A stretch of DNA of 57,171 nt. Source: a bacterium. GTDB taxonomy: Bacteria; UBP7; UBA6624. Position numbers and translations under genes: made by a program. The stretch spans positions 1 through 57,171 of the forward strand of contig JACNFQ010000052.1 in assembly GCA_014384545.1 (NCBI GenBank), given 5' to 3'. The notes beneath the pieces are model-generated. The model did no database searches. It saw only the letters and a list, made by a program, of their open reading frames with translations, and was not told the origin of the DNA. Of the stretch, positions 35,091-44,700 are shown piece by piece (within the stretch, counting starts at the first letter, position 1; every line of letters starts with the position of its first letter).

Positions 35091-35302
35091 AGACATCGCT
35101 TTCCTACCAAGACCTAGCGGGCTAGCGGTTTTGCGAGTAGGTGGACGCAAGCTCTGGCGTCCCTATCGCAGAGCCAACGCGACATCCCACTGGTCTCCGA
35201 CCGAGGAGATTCAAGAAACCAAAACAACCTAAACCCATACATCCATAGCCCATTTCTTCCGGTTGCGTCTGATGGAGACAGGTAGGGGATTGGACGATTC
35301 CC
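35091..35302. other. Intergenic region with possible hairpins
   Basis: This 212-nt gap lies between converging genes. GGACGC near 35152 can pair with GCGTCC near 35166, and an alternative stem CTCTG/CAGAG overlaps it. No U-tract follows either. No coding frame or known RNA was recognised. Confidence 0.35.
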
Positions 35303-35659
35303 CTAGGTTACTGCAACTATTCGTCGGCGTATTCTCTTCTCCTTTTCTTTGGCCTCTTGGTCAGATGATGTCACTTCAATCTCAACATCTTCAAAGACAC
35401 CAATAACCTCTTGAAAAACGATCTCCCCATCTTCGTCAAGGGCAAGAAGAATTCTCTCTGCCCCGTCCACATCATCTGTTAGTTGATCAATTGAGGCATT
35501 TGTTACATCTGCTTTCTTCCAAACGTCACCCTTGACGATGAAACTCTCTTCTACCCCTATAACAAACCACTTCGATTCAGCATAAATAACCACATTGGTC
35601 ATTAAATCCCCGCCTGCACTCTCAAGTGCACGGTCGGCTGCCTCTTCTAAGCTTGGCAC
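35303..35659 (-). CDS. TRL-like protein lacking its signal peptide (possibly truncated)
   Basis: 118 residues from GTG 35657-35659. The first half, PSLEEAADRALESAGGDLMTNVVIYAESKWFVIGVEESFIVKGDV, follows a pattern I know from small bacterial lipoproteins (TRL-like), where it normally comes after a signal peptide. Here the frame extends upstream only 13 codons (to a TGA) with no signal peptide, although the upstream codons still read IFPGGVPSLEEA. The tail (60-118) is acidic then basic. The gene may therefore have lost its 5' end. Two lipoprotein genes lie just upstream on the same strand. Confidence 0.5.
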   Translation of the reverse strand: MPSLEEAADRALESAGGDLMTNVVIYAESKWFVIGVEESFIVKGDVWKKADVTNASIDQLTDDVDGAERILLALDEDGEIVFQEVIGVFEDVEIEVTSSDQEAKEKEKRIRRRIVAVT

Positions 35660-35774
35660 GCCACCTGGAAAAATGAGGATGGTGGTCTTGGTGTCCTTTC
35701 ATTATTGGTGAAACTACCTTAGTGTCCCTTCGTTTCAAATCACCTTGGTGTGATACTGTTCCAGATGTGGCTCC

Positions 35775-36122
35775 TTATTCGTTGCAGGTTAGAAGCATGG
35801 TGTGGACTTCACCGTTGGCAACATAGGCGGTTTCACGCCAGAAGATGCCTGTAGATTGGTCCTCGGCTCGCCCTGTGTATGTCTTTCCAGCACCCGTACC
35901 TATGAGAATAGTGTTGTGGACTTCACCGGGAGAAAGAACCTCTTCACCAGATTCGGTACCATCAATGAAAAAAGTAAGATTACGTGAACCAATACAGGTT
36001 GCAATATCTAAATGAAATGTCCAGTTTCGCGCATTGAAATCTAAATCAGGGGAACTACACCCAGCCGCACCAATCAACAAACCAAGAACAAGAAAACCCC
36101 TAGTCAACCCCCGCCATTCCAT
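35775..36122 (-). CDS. Small lipoprotein of unknown function
   Basis: 115 residues from ATG 36120-36122, one base after the stop of the preceding lipoprotein gene. The signal RGFLVLGLLIGAAGC ends in a lipobox. The mature part is short and beta-rich, NWTFHLDIATCIGSRNLTFFIDGTESGEEVLSPGEVHNTILIGTGAGKTYTGRA, with two further cysteines that could form a disulphide. It resembles a single Ig-like or transthyretin-like domain. No specific function can be assigned. Coupling with the preceding gene suggests the two act together. Confidence 0.65.
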   Translation of the reverse strand: MEWRGLTRGFLVLGLLIGAAGCSSPDLDFNARNWTFHLDIATCIGSRNLTFFIDGTESGEEVLSPGEVHNTILIGTGAGKTYTGRAEDQSTGIFWRETAYVANGEVHTMLLTCNE

Positions 36123-36123
36123 T

Positions 36124-36648
36124 CTATGGAATCGCAATGCGGTGCAACTCTCTGGCTCCGGTGGTGTTTTCTATCATTTCAAGGGGGGTGCTATCTAAAT
36201 CAGACACAGCAATCACAAAGTACTCCTCCCCCATATCCATGCCAAAGTCAGCTGTGTCAATACCAGCTCTTTCAAGTGAGATTTGCACATCCTTTGGTGC
36301 AAGATCATAGGCAGAGCCCGAACCAAAATCAATGACCATACCGAGAACCCCACCAAAGAGAATGTTACCTATAAGGTGAGGGAAAAAAGCATAATTCTTC
36401 TCGATGCGCATTTCAAAAGTATCGTATCCCTCTTTGCTGAATCGCACCGTATACGGAGCACCATCTCTTGCCAAGGAAACGACTGCGGGCATCTGATAAG
36501 TGCCAATCCCAACGACCTCAATCGTGACACCCGCCAAGGATGAAGAGAAATCCACATCTTGGGTGCGCCCGACGGTAATAGTCCTACATCCACTCAGTGA
36601 GAAGAATCCAAGAACAACTAACGCTAGCAAGAATTTGTAATGTCGCAT
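36124..36648 (-). CDS. PEGA-like lipoprotein
   Basis: 174 residues from ATG 36646-36648, with TTGCTATGCG context and an AAAGAGGT site upstream. The lipoprotein signal is KFLLALVVLGFFSLSGC. The mature protein has YQMPAVVSLARDGAPYTVRFSKEGYDTFEMRI, a PEGA-type motif, then GNILFGGVLGMVIDFGSGSAYDLAPKDVQISL, a glycine-rich stretch common in surface lipoproteins of this type. It is probably membrane-anchored in the periplasm or at the surface. It is coupled to the next lipoprotein gene (1-nt gap). Confidence 0.7.
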   Translation of the reverse strand: MRHYKFLLALVVLGFFSLSGCRTITVGRTQDVDFSSSLAGVTIEVVGIGTYQMPAVVSLARDGAPYTVRFSKEGYDTFEMRIEKNYAFFPHLIGNILFGGVLGMVIDFGSGSAYDLAPKDVQISLERAGIDTADFGMDMGEEYFVIAVSDLDSTPLEMIENTTGARELHRIAIP

Positions 36649-36803
36649 AGCAACCTCTTTTCCGACAAGCGGATTCACATTTTACCCCCACACCCCCCCC
36701 GTTTTGAGTGATTTCGTAAGCCAAACTGGTTGGCATCAGGTAGACAACTTCACAACACCCATTATCAGTTGGTCTCTTTCCTCAATGGGAAGGCAACCCA
36801 TCT

Positions 36804-38345
36804 TTAGCAGGTAGGGGGGCGAAGGCGGTACTGGAGTGCCTCGGCGATGTGGGGGGCTTCAATCGTAGATGCGCCCTCCATATCAGCGATGGTGCGGGCT
36901 ACCCGCCTTACACGAGCTACAGCGCGAGCAGAGAGCTTGTAACGCTCGGCTGCAAGCCCCAATAGACGGTCTGCTTCACCCTTTACGGGCGCATGTTTAT
37001 CCAAGGCACACCCCGGCAACCCGCCATTAGTACGCCATGCTTCGTTCGTATACCTTTGGCTTTGTAGAGTACGAGCTGCAGTTACCCTGCGTGCGACTGC
37101 CTGGGACCCTTCCCGTGCAGGAGCATCTACCCGAAGGTCACGGTAAGGAACACGCGCCATCTCTACCACCAAATCAATACGGTCCATGATGGGACCCGAA
37201 ATGCGCTTTCGGTACTTGGTCACTTCGGCAGGAATACAACGACAAGCCGTCTCGGGATCTCCCCAATGACCACAGGGGCAAGGATTCATCGCTGCTACCA
37301 ACTGAAAACCCGCCGGGAAACGGACACTGCCCGCCGCACGCGTCACCGTAACCCATCCCTCCTCCAATGGCTCGCGCAATGCTTCCAACGAACCCTTCTG
37401 AAAATGTGGAATCTCATCAAGGAAAAGTACTCCAAGATGAGCCAAAGAGACGGCTCCTGGGGAGGGTCTTGAACCCCCACCCACCAACCCTGCGGGGCTC
37501 GTTGTATGGTGTGGCGAGACAAAGGGGCGACGCACCACCACCCCCCCTGCCTGAATCCTCCCCACCACCGAATGAATCGCGGTTGCCTCTAAGACCTCTG
37601 AACGCTCTAGAGGCGGAACCAACCCGGGAATCGCACGAGCAAGGAGTGTCTTTCCAGAACCTGGGGGGCCCATCATCAGGATATGGTGCCCCCCCGATGC
37701 GGCGACCTCTACGGCTCGTCTGGCTAAGATCTGCCCAGCAATATCCCTAAAATCAACGATGGGGGTCTCACCCTCTACCCCTACGGTTGTCAAGGGGAGC
37801 GGGTCAGCAGGCGTCTCTAAGAGACTTAGGGCATGGCGAAGCGAGCGCACCCCAAAGACCTTCACCCCCTCAACCAACGCTCCCTCTTCGCCATTCTCTT
37901 CTGCCACCAAGATCTGCGTTGCTCCTGCTTCTTTTAAGGCAAGAACCGAAGGTAATACACCAGCAACTGGGCGAACCCTCCCATCCAGAGAGAGCTCACC
38001 TACAAATCCCCAACCCTCTAATAGGGTTCTTGGGAACTTGCCGTTAGAGCCACGAAGGAGAAGAGCGACAGCTAAGGGAAGATCGAGCCCTGTGGAGCGC
38101 TTGTCTACCCCGGCTGGGGCTAGGTTGATTACCCAATGCCTGTCAAAACTGACCAAACCTGGAAGGCTATTCGTTACCGCTGCTTGCACCCTGTCTACAG
38201 CTTCACGCACCATGCGCCCTGGCAATCCGACAAGGTCGAACGAGCGGGCTCCCGCCCGTGCATGGGCCTCTACCACCACCCGACGCCCACTTACCCCCTC
38301 TGGAACTGCACCCCACGCCGAGACGATCTCTTTCTTCTTGTTCAT
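36804..38345 (-). CDS. comM: ComM/YifB-family Mg chelatase-like AAA+ ATPase
   Basis: 513 residues. The N-terminal Lon-protease-like fold contains FDLVGLPGRMVREAVDRVQAA and RHWVINLAPAGVDKRSTGLDLPLAVALL. The AAA+ domain has Walker A MGPPGSGKTLLARAIPGL, Walker B VLFLDEIPHF, and the family stretch AAMNPCPCGHWGDPETACRC. The C-terminal part carries LSARAVARVRRVARTIADMEG. ComM is a helicase that promotes branch migration during natural transformation. comF-like and yraN genes are also present in the window. Upstream lie three phased TGTTCA repeats overlapping its start. Confidence 0.93.
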   Translation of the reverse strand: MNKKKEIVSAWGAVPEGVSGRRVVVEAHARAGARSFDLVGLPGRMVREAVDRVQAAVTNSLPGLVSFDRHWVINLAPAGVDKRSTGLDLPLAVALLLRGSNGKFPRTLLEGWGFVGELSLDGRVRPVAGVLPSVLALKEAGATQILVAEENGEEGALVEGVKVFGVRSLRHALSLLETPADPLPLTTVGVEGETPIVDFRDIAGQILARRAVEVAASGGHHILMMGPPGSGKTLLARAIPGLVPPLERSEVLEATAIHSVVGRIQAGGVVVRRPFVSPHHTTSPAGLVGGGSRPSPGAVSLAHLGVLFLDEIPHFQKGSLEALREPLEEGWVTVTRAAGSVRFPAGFQLVAAMNPCPCGHWGDPETACRCIPAEVTKYRKRISGPIMDRIDLVVEMARVPYRDLRVDAPAREGSQAVARRVTAARTLQSQRYTNEAWRTNGGLPGCALDKHAPVKGEADRLLGLAAERYKLSARAVARVRRVARTIADMEGASTIEAPHIAEALQYRLRPPTC

Positions 38346-38366
38346 TTTCTGTTCACCCTTTGTTCA
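38339..38366. repeat. Three TGTTCA repeats at exact 11-bp spacing
   Basis: TGTTCA occurs at 38339-38344, 38350-38355 and 38361-38366, one helical turn apart, in the 91-nt divergent region between comM and pepC. The first copy overlaps the comM start codon (ATGAACA on the minus strand). Such phasing is what a regulator binding one DNA face would need, but the sequence may also reflect the AAAGGG ribosome-binding region. Confidence 0.45.
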
Positions 38367-38436
38367 TCTTATTGCTCCTTTTGTTTCGTGCGCCACTTTC
38401 GTTTGATTTGGGTGGGTATCCGTTATCCTCCCCCTT

Positions 38437-39816
38437 ATGAATAATCCTTCCCTACCCGCTGACCCAGCAGAGGCAAACGACCCCTTAGGTTCGCTCTCGG
38501 AGCAAGAGACGACCTCTTACCATACGGCGTTTGGTTCAGACCCCAAAAACCGTTTAGCTATGAATGCTGTGACCCGTAGCGACCTCTCTGATATTGCGAT
38601 GGACAGGGATGCTTTCCGTGCTGTAGACCACCATTTTTCTGATCGTGTTCATCCCAAAGGAGATGCCACCAGCCAAAAGGCGAGTGGGCGTTGTTGGCTT
38701 TTTGCGGGGCTGAATGTGATGCGTCTGGGATTGATGAAAGAGAAGAACATCAAGAACATAGAACTCTCCCAGTCCTATCTGCTATTCTGGGACAAGTATG
38801 AAAAGGCGAACTGGCACCTAGAGTGTATTATCCAAACTGTAAACGAGCCCTTAGAAGGCCGCCTCGTTTCCTGGCTGTTAGCAAACGCCGTTCCCGATGG
38901 AGGGCAATGGGATATGTTTGTCAACCTCATAGAAAAATATGGCGTCGTTCCCCAGTCTGCAATGCCCGAAAGCCACAGTAGTAGTGCCACCGCCAAGATG
39001 AACCGCCTCTTGCTCCACAAACTCCGGGAGTGGACAAAGAGCCTCCGTGATGCCCACGACGAGGGGGGCTCTTTAGCTGATTTGCGCACCCTCAAGGACA
39101 GAATGATGGCAGAAGTTTACCGTATCTTAGCCATCCACATTGGCGAGCCCCCCTCTACCTTTGATTGGCAGTATGAAGACAAGGATGAGGCGTTCCACCG
39201 ATACGAGGGGCTTACCCCTCACAGATTTAGGGACGAACATCTCCCCTTCAATGTCTCTGATACCGTTTGCCTTGTCCATGCTCCTACAGAGGACAAACCT
39301 CTCAACACGCTCCTGACCGTCTCTTTTTTGGGCAATGTTGTGGGTGGGCATACCACCCGATACGCCAATGTCTCCCTCGACACCATGAAGAAAGCTGCCA
39401 TCGCCTCTATCCAAGCGGGAGAAGCGGTCTGGTTTGGGTGTGATGTGGGAAAACGATTCCACCGAGACCTAGGCGTAATGGACACAGATCTCTACGACTA
39501 CAACCTCGTTCTTGGTACAGATACAGCTCTTACTAAAGCCGACCGGCTAAACTATGGAGACAGCCTGATGACCCACGCCATGGTCTTTACAGGGGTAGAC
39601 CTGCGTGATGGCAAACCCCAAAAGTGGATGGTTGAAAACAGTTGGGGCGACAAGGTGGGAAGTAAAGGGTATTTCATAATGACCGACGCCTGGTTTGATG
39701 AATACAACTACGAAATCGTTGTCAGTAAGCGCTTCGTGGACAAAGCGATTCTGGACATCTTCGACCAAGACCCCATCGTCCTTGCCCCATGGGACCCCAT
39801 GGGCGCCCTCGCCTAA
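38437..39816 (+). CDS. pepC: Aminopeptidase C/bleomycin hydrolase family cysteine peptidase
   Basis: 459 residues, family-typical. The catalytic Cys86 lies in TSQKASGRCWLFAGLNVMR, the His in LMTHAMVFTGVDL and the Asn in WMVENSWGDKVGSKGYFIMTDAW. Further matches are LSQSYLLFWDKYEKANWHLE, PDGGQWDMFVNLIEKYGVVPQSAMPE and VWFGCDVGKRF. The enzyme is a cytoplasmic hexameric exopeptidase. It stands alone, divergent from comM, and is followed by a weak hairpin (AACCCC/GGGGTT, 39842-39861). Confidence 0.95.
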   Translation: MNNPSLPADPAEANDPLGSLSEQETTSYHTAFGSDPKNRLAMNAVTRSDLSDIAMDRDAFRAVDHHFSDRVHPKGDATSQKASGRCWLFAGLNVMRLGLMKEKNIKNIELSQSYLLFWDKYEKANWHLECIIQTVNEPLEGRLVSWLLANAVPDGGQWDMFVNLIEKYGVVPQSAMPESHSSSATAKMNRLLLHKLREWTKSLRDAHDEGGSLADLRTLKDRMMAEVYRILAIHIGEPPSTFDWQYEDKDEAFHRYEGLTPHRFRDEHLPFNVSDTVCLVHAPTEDKPLNTLLTVSFLGNVVGGHTTRYANVSLDTMKKAAIASIQAGEAVWFGCDVGKRFHRDLGVMDTDLYDYNLVLGTDTALTKADRLNYGDSLMTHAMVFTGVDLRDGKPQKWMVENSWGDKVGSKGYFIMTDAWFDEYNYEIVVSKRFVDKAILDIFDQDPIVLAPWDPMGALA

Positions 39817-39905
39817 GAAGGTGCTTTTCTCCGGCTGAACTAACCCCCCTGGGAAGGGGTTGGCGAACGAGAACATAGGCGGTCAATCCTCGGTAAAATC
39901 ATCCC

Positions 39906-40391
39906 ATGCCCACACCCAAAAAACCAGGGGAGGACCGTGCTGCCCATGAACGGGACAGCGACAGGCTGCAACGTGTACGCCAAAGACGAATGGAGCATAG
40001 AGACACACCACCACCCCCATCACTTGAACTCACACGAGGGCATCGATTGGGTTGCTTGGTGGTTGTTTTACTTGTTACTCTTCCTCTAGCCAAACTTCTC
40101 GTTCACCCTTGGGAGATGACTTGGTTAGGGGCATGGATGGTTATGGTCGGGATTCTCTTGATGATAGGGGGAGCCGCATGGCGGGGATGGGCAATCTGGG
40201 AGGAGATCTCTCATTGGCCCTTGGATAGCTTGTTGAACTTCTTCCTTTGGCCCAAGAAGTTTATCTTTCTCTTCTTCCATGCAACCTCCTGGAAACAGAT
40301 GAAAGTGCCATTCTTTCTATCCCTTTTTGGAATCCTGTTAATCCTCTTAGGTTTTGTTCAAAACGCCGTCTTCCACGCCCCTTCTACCTAA
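39906..40391 (+). CDS. Membrane protein of unknown function
   Basis: 161 residues. The first 50 are polar and highly charged (PKKPGEDRAAHERDSDRLQRVRQRRMEHRD). Three membrane spans follow: LGCLVVVLLVTLPLAKLLV, TWLGAWMVMVGILLMIGGAAWRGWAIW and a C-terminal VPFFLSLFGILLILLGFVQNAV. I do not recognise the family. Its stop overlaps the convergent metallopeptidase gene by 8 nt. Confidence 0.6.
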   Translation: MPTPKKPGEDRAAHERDSDRLQRVRQRRMEHRDTPPPPSLELTRGHRLGCLVVVLLVTLPLAKLLVHPWEMTWLGAWMVMVGILLMIGGAAWRGWAIWEEISHWPLDSLLNFFLWPKKFIFLFFHATSWKQMKVPFFLSLFGILLILLGFVQNAVFHAPST

Positions 40392-41259
40392 TGACGACAC
40401 GCCACAACCCCCATAACAGCCCCAAGCTAAGCACGGCACCTAAGACACAGAGTTGGGGTTCGCGGGCACAACGACAAAGGGGACCTTTGGTCGCTGTCTC
40501 TCCTCTCTCATAAACGCCACAAGCTCCCCCAGGCTCTAAGAACGAACCCGCTTGGGCTATGCCATCCCAAAATCGTTTGCCCATCATGGGGTCCACCTGT
40601 TCTAGCTTCTGTTTTAAGTAGGTAACTTTCGCCCTTAGAACACGATTCTGTCCCATCCATTTCTGGAGTGCAAATCCTGAAACGACCATTTCTGCGAACG
40701 TCTCAGCACGATCTTCTTTTTCGTTACTTGTGGCATACCTAGAAACAAAACCTGCTGGTGTTGCCTCTTTCCACCAATCCACACTTCGATAGGAAAAACC
40801 CTGAGGATTCAGTGCGGTCCAGCCATCCGCGATTAACTTCTTGTTCGCTTGCTCCAAGGTGTGAAAAACCTCGTGGTGAATCGTGGAGGCTGCTTGATGA
40901 CATGCGCCTGCTGAAAGCGGAAGCGTCAAGTAGATCTCACCATTACCCGCTAGCCCACCCACCCGTTGCCCGCCCATCCTTATGTGATGCCCCAAGAGAA
41001 TCGTTCGGACATCAGCCTTCAAGAAGATGTCGTTGGGGTACCTTCCCAATTCCGCTTCTAACAGCGGAAAGAACCCATCCAAGACCTCAGAGTAAGCTCC
41101 CTTTCCCGTAACAAACGATCCTCGCAAATCTGCCTCATCAAAGAGAACTTCAATCGTGTATCGCTCTTCAATCCGCTCCTTAGCTCGTATTGCCCCTGGC
41201 GACACCGGACAACACCCCACAAAGAGCGTGATGGCGAGTCCGAGGCATAATCTGTTCAT
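40384..41259 (-). CDS. Putative zinc metallopeptidase with lipoprotein-like N-terminus and Cys-rich C-terminal anchor
   Basis: 291 residues. The signal ends TLFVGCC. The zinc motif HEVFH is at 129-133, preceded by TIH, and the likely third ligand lies in EKEDRAETFAEM about 50 residues later, the pattern of gluzincin-like predicted metallopeptidases. The C-terminus reads CGVYERGETATKGPLCRCAREPQLC, then a membrane span and a final Arg, a layout like the Cys-then-helix-then-basic sorting tails of myxobacterial proteins. The substrate is unknown. It overlaps yraN by 4 nt. Confidence 0.65.
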   Translation of the reverse strand: MNRLCLGLAITLFVGCCPVSPGAIRAKERIEERYTIEVLFDEADLRGSFVTGKGAYSEVLDGFFPLLEAELGRYPNDIFLKADVRTILLGHHIRMGGQRVGGLAGNGEIYLTLPLSAGACHQAASTIHHEVFHTLEQANKKLIADGWTALNPQGFSYRSVDWWKEATPAGFVSRYATSNEKEDRAETFAEMVVSGFALQKWMGQNRVLRAKVTYLKQKLEQVDPMMGKRFWDGIAQAGSFLEPGGACGVYERGETATKGPLCRCAREPQLCVLGAVLSLGLLWGLWRVVIR

Positions 41260-41600
41260 GAGAGGGGAACTCTATCAACCCTTTCCACAGAACCATCAAT
41301 CGCTCGTGTAACGAGGACCATTTCAAGGCGCACGGGACCTTCATGTGGTGATTTTGCTAGCCATAGGTCAACTGAACGAAGGAGGCGTCTTTTCTGTGCT
41401 CTGGTCACCAAAGAGCGTGGGCGCCCTTTCTTGCGTGATTTGACCTCTAGAAACAGGAGGGTATCGCCCTCCAGCGCCACTATATCAACTTCCCCACCAC
41501 CCCGCGGCCGCCAGTTGCGTGCTAACAGCTTCGCCTTCACACAGATCAACCCCGCCACCAGATCTTCAGTCATTGCTCCTAGCCTTCTTCTCGTGTCCAT
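41256..41600 (-). CDS. yraN: YraN/UPF0102-family predicted endonuclease
   Basis: 114 residues. The family core is LLARNWRPRGGGEVDIVALEGDTLLFLEVKSRKKG, with catalytic residues of a PD-(D/E)XK-like Holliday-junction-resolvase fold (Glu of GEVDIV, Glu-x-Lys of LEVK). It is commonly found beside rnhB and comM; here both are in the window but separated by accessory genes. Its exact cellular role is unresolved. Divergent from the large repeat lipoprotein. Confidence 0.88.
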   Translation of the reverse strand: MDTRRRLGAMTEDLVAGLICVKAKLLARNWRPRGGGEVDIVALEGDTLLFLEVKSRKKGRPRSLVTRAQKRRLLRSVDLWLAKSPHEGPVRLEMVLVTRAIDGSVERVDRVPLS

Positions 41601-41720
41601 ACACCCATTTAATCACAGCAGCAGACAGATGTTCGCTCTTGGGGTACTATCTATCCCCAAAACACCTTGCTCCCGCCCTGAAAACACCGGTTGGATAGGT
41701 GTCCCCTAGAATAAGTGGCG

Positions 41721-44700
41721 ATGAAAAGGACTTTTCTTTTCCTTGTCGTTCTTCTAGCGGGTTGCTCTGGCGGAAACAACACTCGGCTCCAAGAGGGGGC
41801 TCCCCCCGGGCAAGTGGGTTCGGGGTGTGCCGCTTGCCCCCTCGTTCCCACCGATTTGGCAGGAACCCAAGGTGATCACGACAACCAAGTCGTTCTAACT
41901 TGGTCGTTGGGAACAGGGCAAGAGTCCCATCAGGTTTGGCGCGGTACTGGGGGGGTAACAGAACCCGTAAAGGTCGCAGATTTACTCGTTGATGCTCTTA
42001 CATGGACAGATACCACCATGACGCGTGGAACCACCTACCGATACCATGTGGTGCTCAAGGATAGTGCTTCGGGTTTTGTGGGCGGGATGGGGCAGGGGGT
42101 CAAGGGGTGGGCAAACCCCATTACTACGATTGATTCGGGGCCACCAGACCCCTCCACAACAGATACAGCCACTTTTGTCTTTTCGGGAGACTTGCCCACC
42201 TTTGAATGTGAACTAGATGGGGACGGTACGGCATGGGCACTTTGCGAAAGCCCTAAAGTTTATACGGGATTAGCGGATGGAACACATAACTTTCAAGTGC
42301 GTACGCGAGAGGGGGAGATTTTTGACCTAACACCTGATACATGGTCATGGCGCGTGAACGACCTTCCCGAAACGACGATCGATAGTGGTCCTCCCAACCC
42401 CGATACCAGCGATACCGCCACATTTACATTTAGCAGCGATGATCCTGCCGCCACTTTTGAGTGTGAGTTGGACGGGGATGGCACAGGGTGGGCACCATGT
42501 ACCAGCCCCCATGTGATTACAGGACTAACCGAGATGACCCACCACTTTGAGGTGCGCGCAGTGGTGGGGACACGCATTGATGATACCCCAGCCACCTGGG
42601 ATTGGTTGGTGGACCTCTCAGCCCCAGAAACCCAAATCGACAGTGGTCCTGCCCAAGATTCCTTTACCTCTTCAACAGAAGCAACCTTTACTTTTAGTAG
42701 CCCCGACACGCCCACCGCGACCTTCCTTTGTGATTTGGATGGTCTTGGGTTTTCCTCTTGTACAAGCCCCATTACCTATATTGAACTGGCAGAAGAAGCA
42801 CACCACTTTGAGGTGAAAGCGTTTGATGGGGTTTCTGAAGACCCCACTCCTGCAACGAGGGATTGGACAGTGGACATTACCCCCCCCGACACGACGATTG
42901 ATTCGGGTCCTGCAGACCCCACATCATCACAGAATGCAACATTTGCTTTTTCGTCAAACGAAACGGGGGGCTCCTTTGAGTGTGATTTGGATACAGGGGG
43001 ATGGGCAGCATGTACTAGCCCCCATACCTATACGGGGCTAACAGAAGGTCCTCACCATTTTGAGGTGCGCTCTTCCGATCTAGCGGGAAATGTGGATGCC
43101 ACTCCTGCTCCTTGGGACTGGACGATAGACCTTCCTCCTGAAACGACGATTGATAGTGGCCCCGCAGACCCTGACGCCAACACCTCTGCTACTTTCAGTT
43201 TTAGCAGTAGCGACCCCGGCTCCACCTTTGACTGTGCTTTGGAAGGAGGAGCTTGGGCATCGTGCACCAGCCCCCATACCTATACGGGGCTGACAGAAGG
43301 TGCCCACCACTTTGAAGTGCGTGCCCATGACGGCCTTTCAAACGACCCCACGCCTGCCGTTTGGGATTGGACGATTGACACCACCCCCCCCGACACGACG
43401 ATCGATTCGGGCCCCAACGACCCCACCACCGCTACAGATGCCACTTTTACCTTTAGTAGCAACGACCCTGCCGCCACATTCTCTTGCGACTTGGATACGG
43501 GGGGGTGGGCTTCGTGTACAAGCCCCCAAACTTATACCAGATTATCGGTAGGGACACACCACTTTGAGGTGCGCGCTACCGACTTAGCCGGGAACATTGA
43601 CCCCACCCCCGCTGTTTGGGACTGGACGATCGAACCGGGTATTGAGCCCGAGACCACGATAGATTCAGGACCAGCAGAGGGCTCCGTTACCCCATCTACC
43701 GAAGCGACCTTTACCTTTAGTAGCGACGATCCATTGGCTACTTTTGAGTGTGATCTCAACAGTGGTGGATTTGCCGTTTGTACTACCCCCAAAACCTATA
43801 CGGGTTTGACAGATGGTGAACAGGTTTTTCAAGTAAGAGCAGTCGCCGCGGGCGGCCTTAAGGATAGCACCCCTGCTACCCGCAAGTGGACCGTTGATAC
43901 GATCCCCCCCGAAACGACGATTGATTCGGGTCCTGCAGACCCCACCACCGCGACCGATGCGACCTTTACCTTTAGTAGCGACGACCCCGCCGCTACCTTT
44001 GAGTGTGATCTAGATATTTCTGGATGGGTCGCTTGCACCAGCCCCAAGACTTATACGGGGCTTTCGGTGGGTGCACACCACTTTGAAGTCATGGCGACCG
44101 ACTTAGCTGGGAACATTGATTCCACCCCTGCAGTTTGGGATTGGACGATTGACCCCGCTGCCGAACCCGAAACGACGATTGAGTCGGGACCTGCTGAAGG
44201 CTCTTCGACACAACTCACCGAAGCGACCTTTACCTTTAGTAGTGATGACCCTGACGCCACCTTTGAGTGTGATTTGGATGGGGGGGGGTGGCTGGTCTGC
44301 GTTACTCCCAAGACTTATACGGGGTTAGCGGATGGTGGTCATACTTTCCAGGTGCGCGCAGTCGCTTTGGATGGCAGCAAGGACAGCACCCCCGCGACCC
44401 GCAACTGGACGGTTGATACTCTCCCACCTGAAACGACGATTGATAGTGGCCCCGCAGACCCCACATTCTTAACGGATGCCACCTTTACATTTAGCAGTAG
44501 CGAAGCGGGTAGTTCTTTTGGTTGTCAACTGGATGGAGGGGGTTGGTTTACTTGCTTTAGCCCCAAAACCTACACAGGGCTTGCCCCAGGAGCTCATACT
44601 TTTGAGGTAGAGGCTACCGATAGTGCAGGCAACCAAGATCCCACGCCCGCTGTCTGGAACTGGACCATCCAAGCACGCGTCCACGAGCCCCCGCCCATTT

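Noticed and set aside
37759-38406. Long plus-strand frame opposite comM
   Set aside because: Shadow of comM codon use; low-complexity translation and no start signal.
42293-44328. Repeated minus-strand frames and plus-strand frames inside the surface-protein gene
   Set aside because: They recur because the gene is repetitive; translations are near-identical low-complexity shadows.
42120-44670. Tandem repeats as a CRISPR or non-coding array
   Set aside because: Units are about 250 nt, in frame throughout and code for an Ig-like domain.
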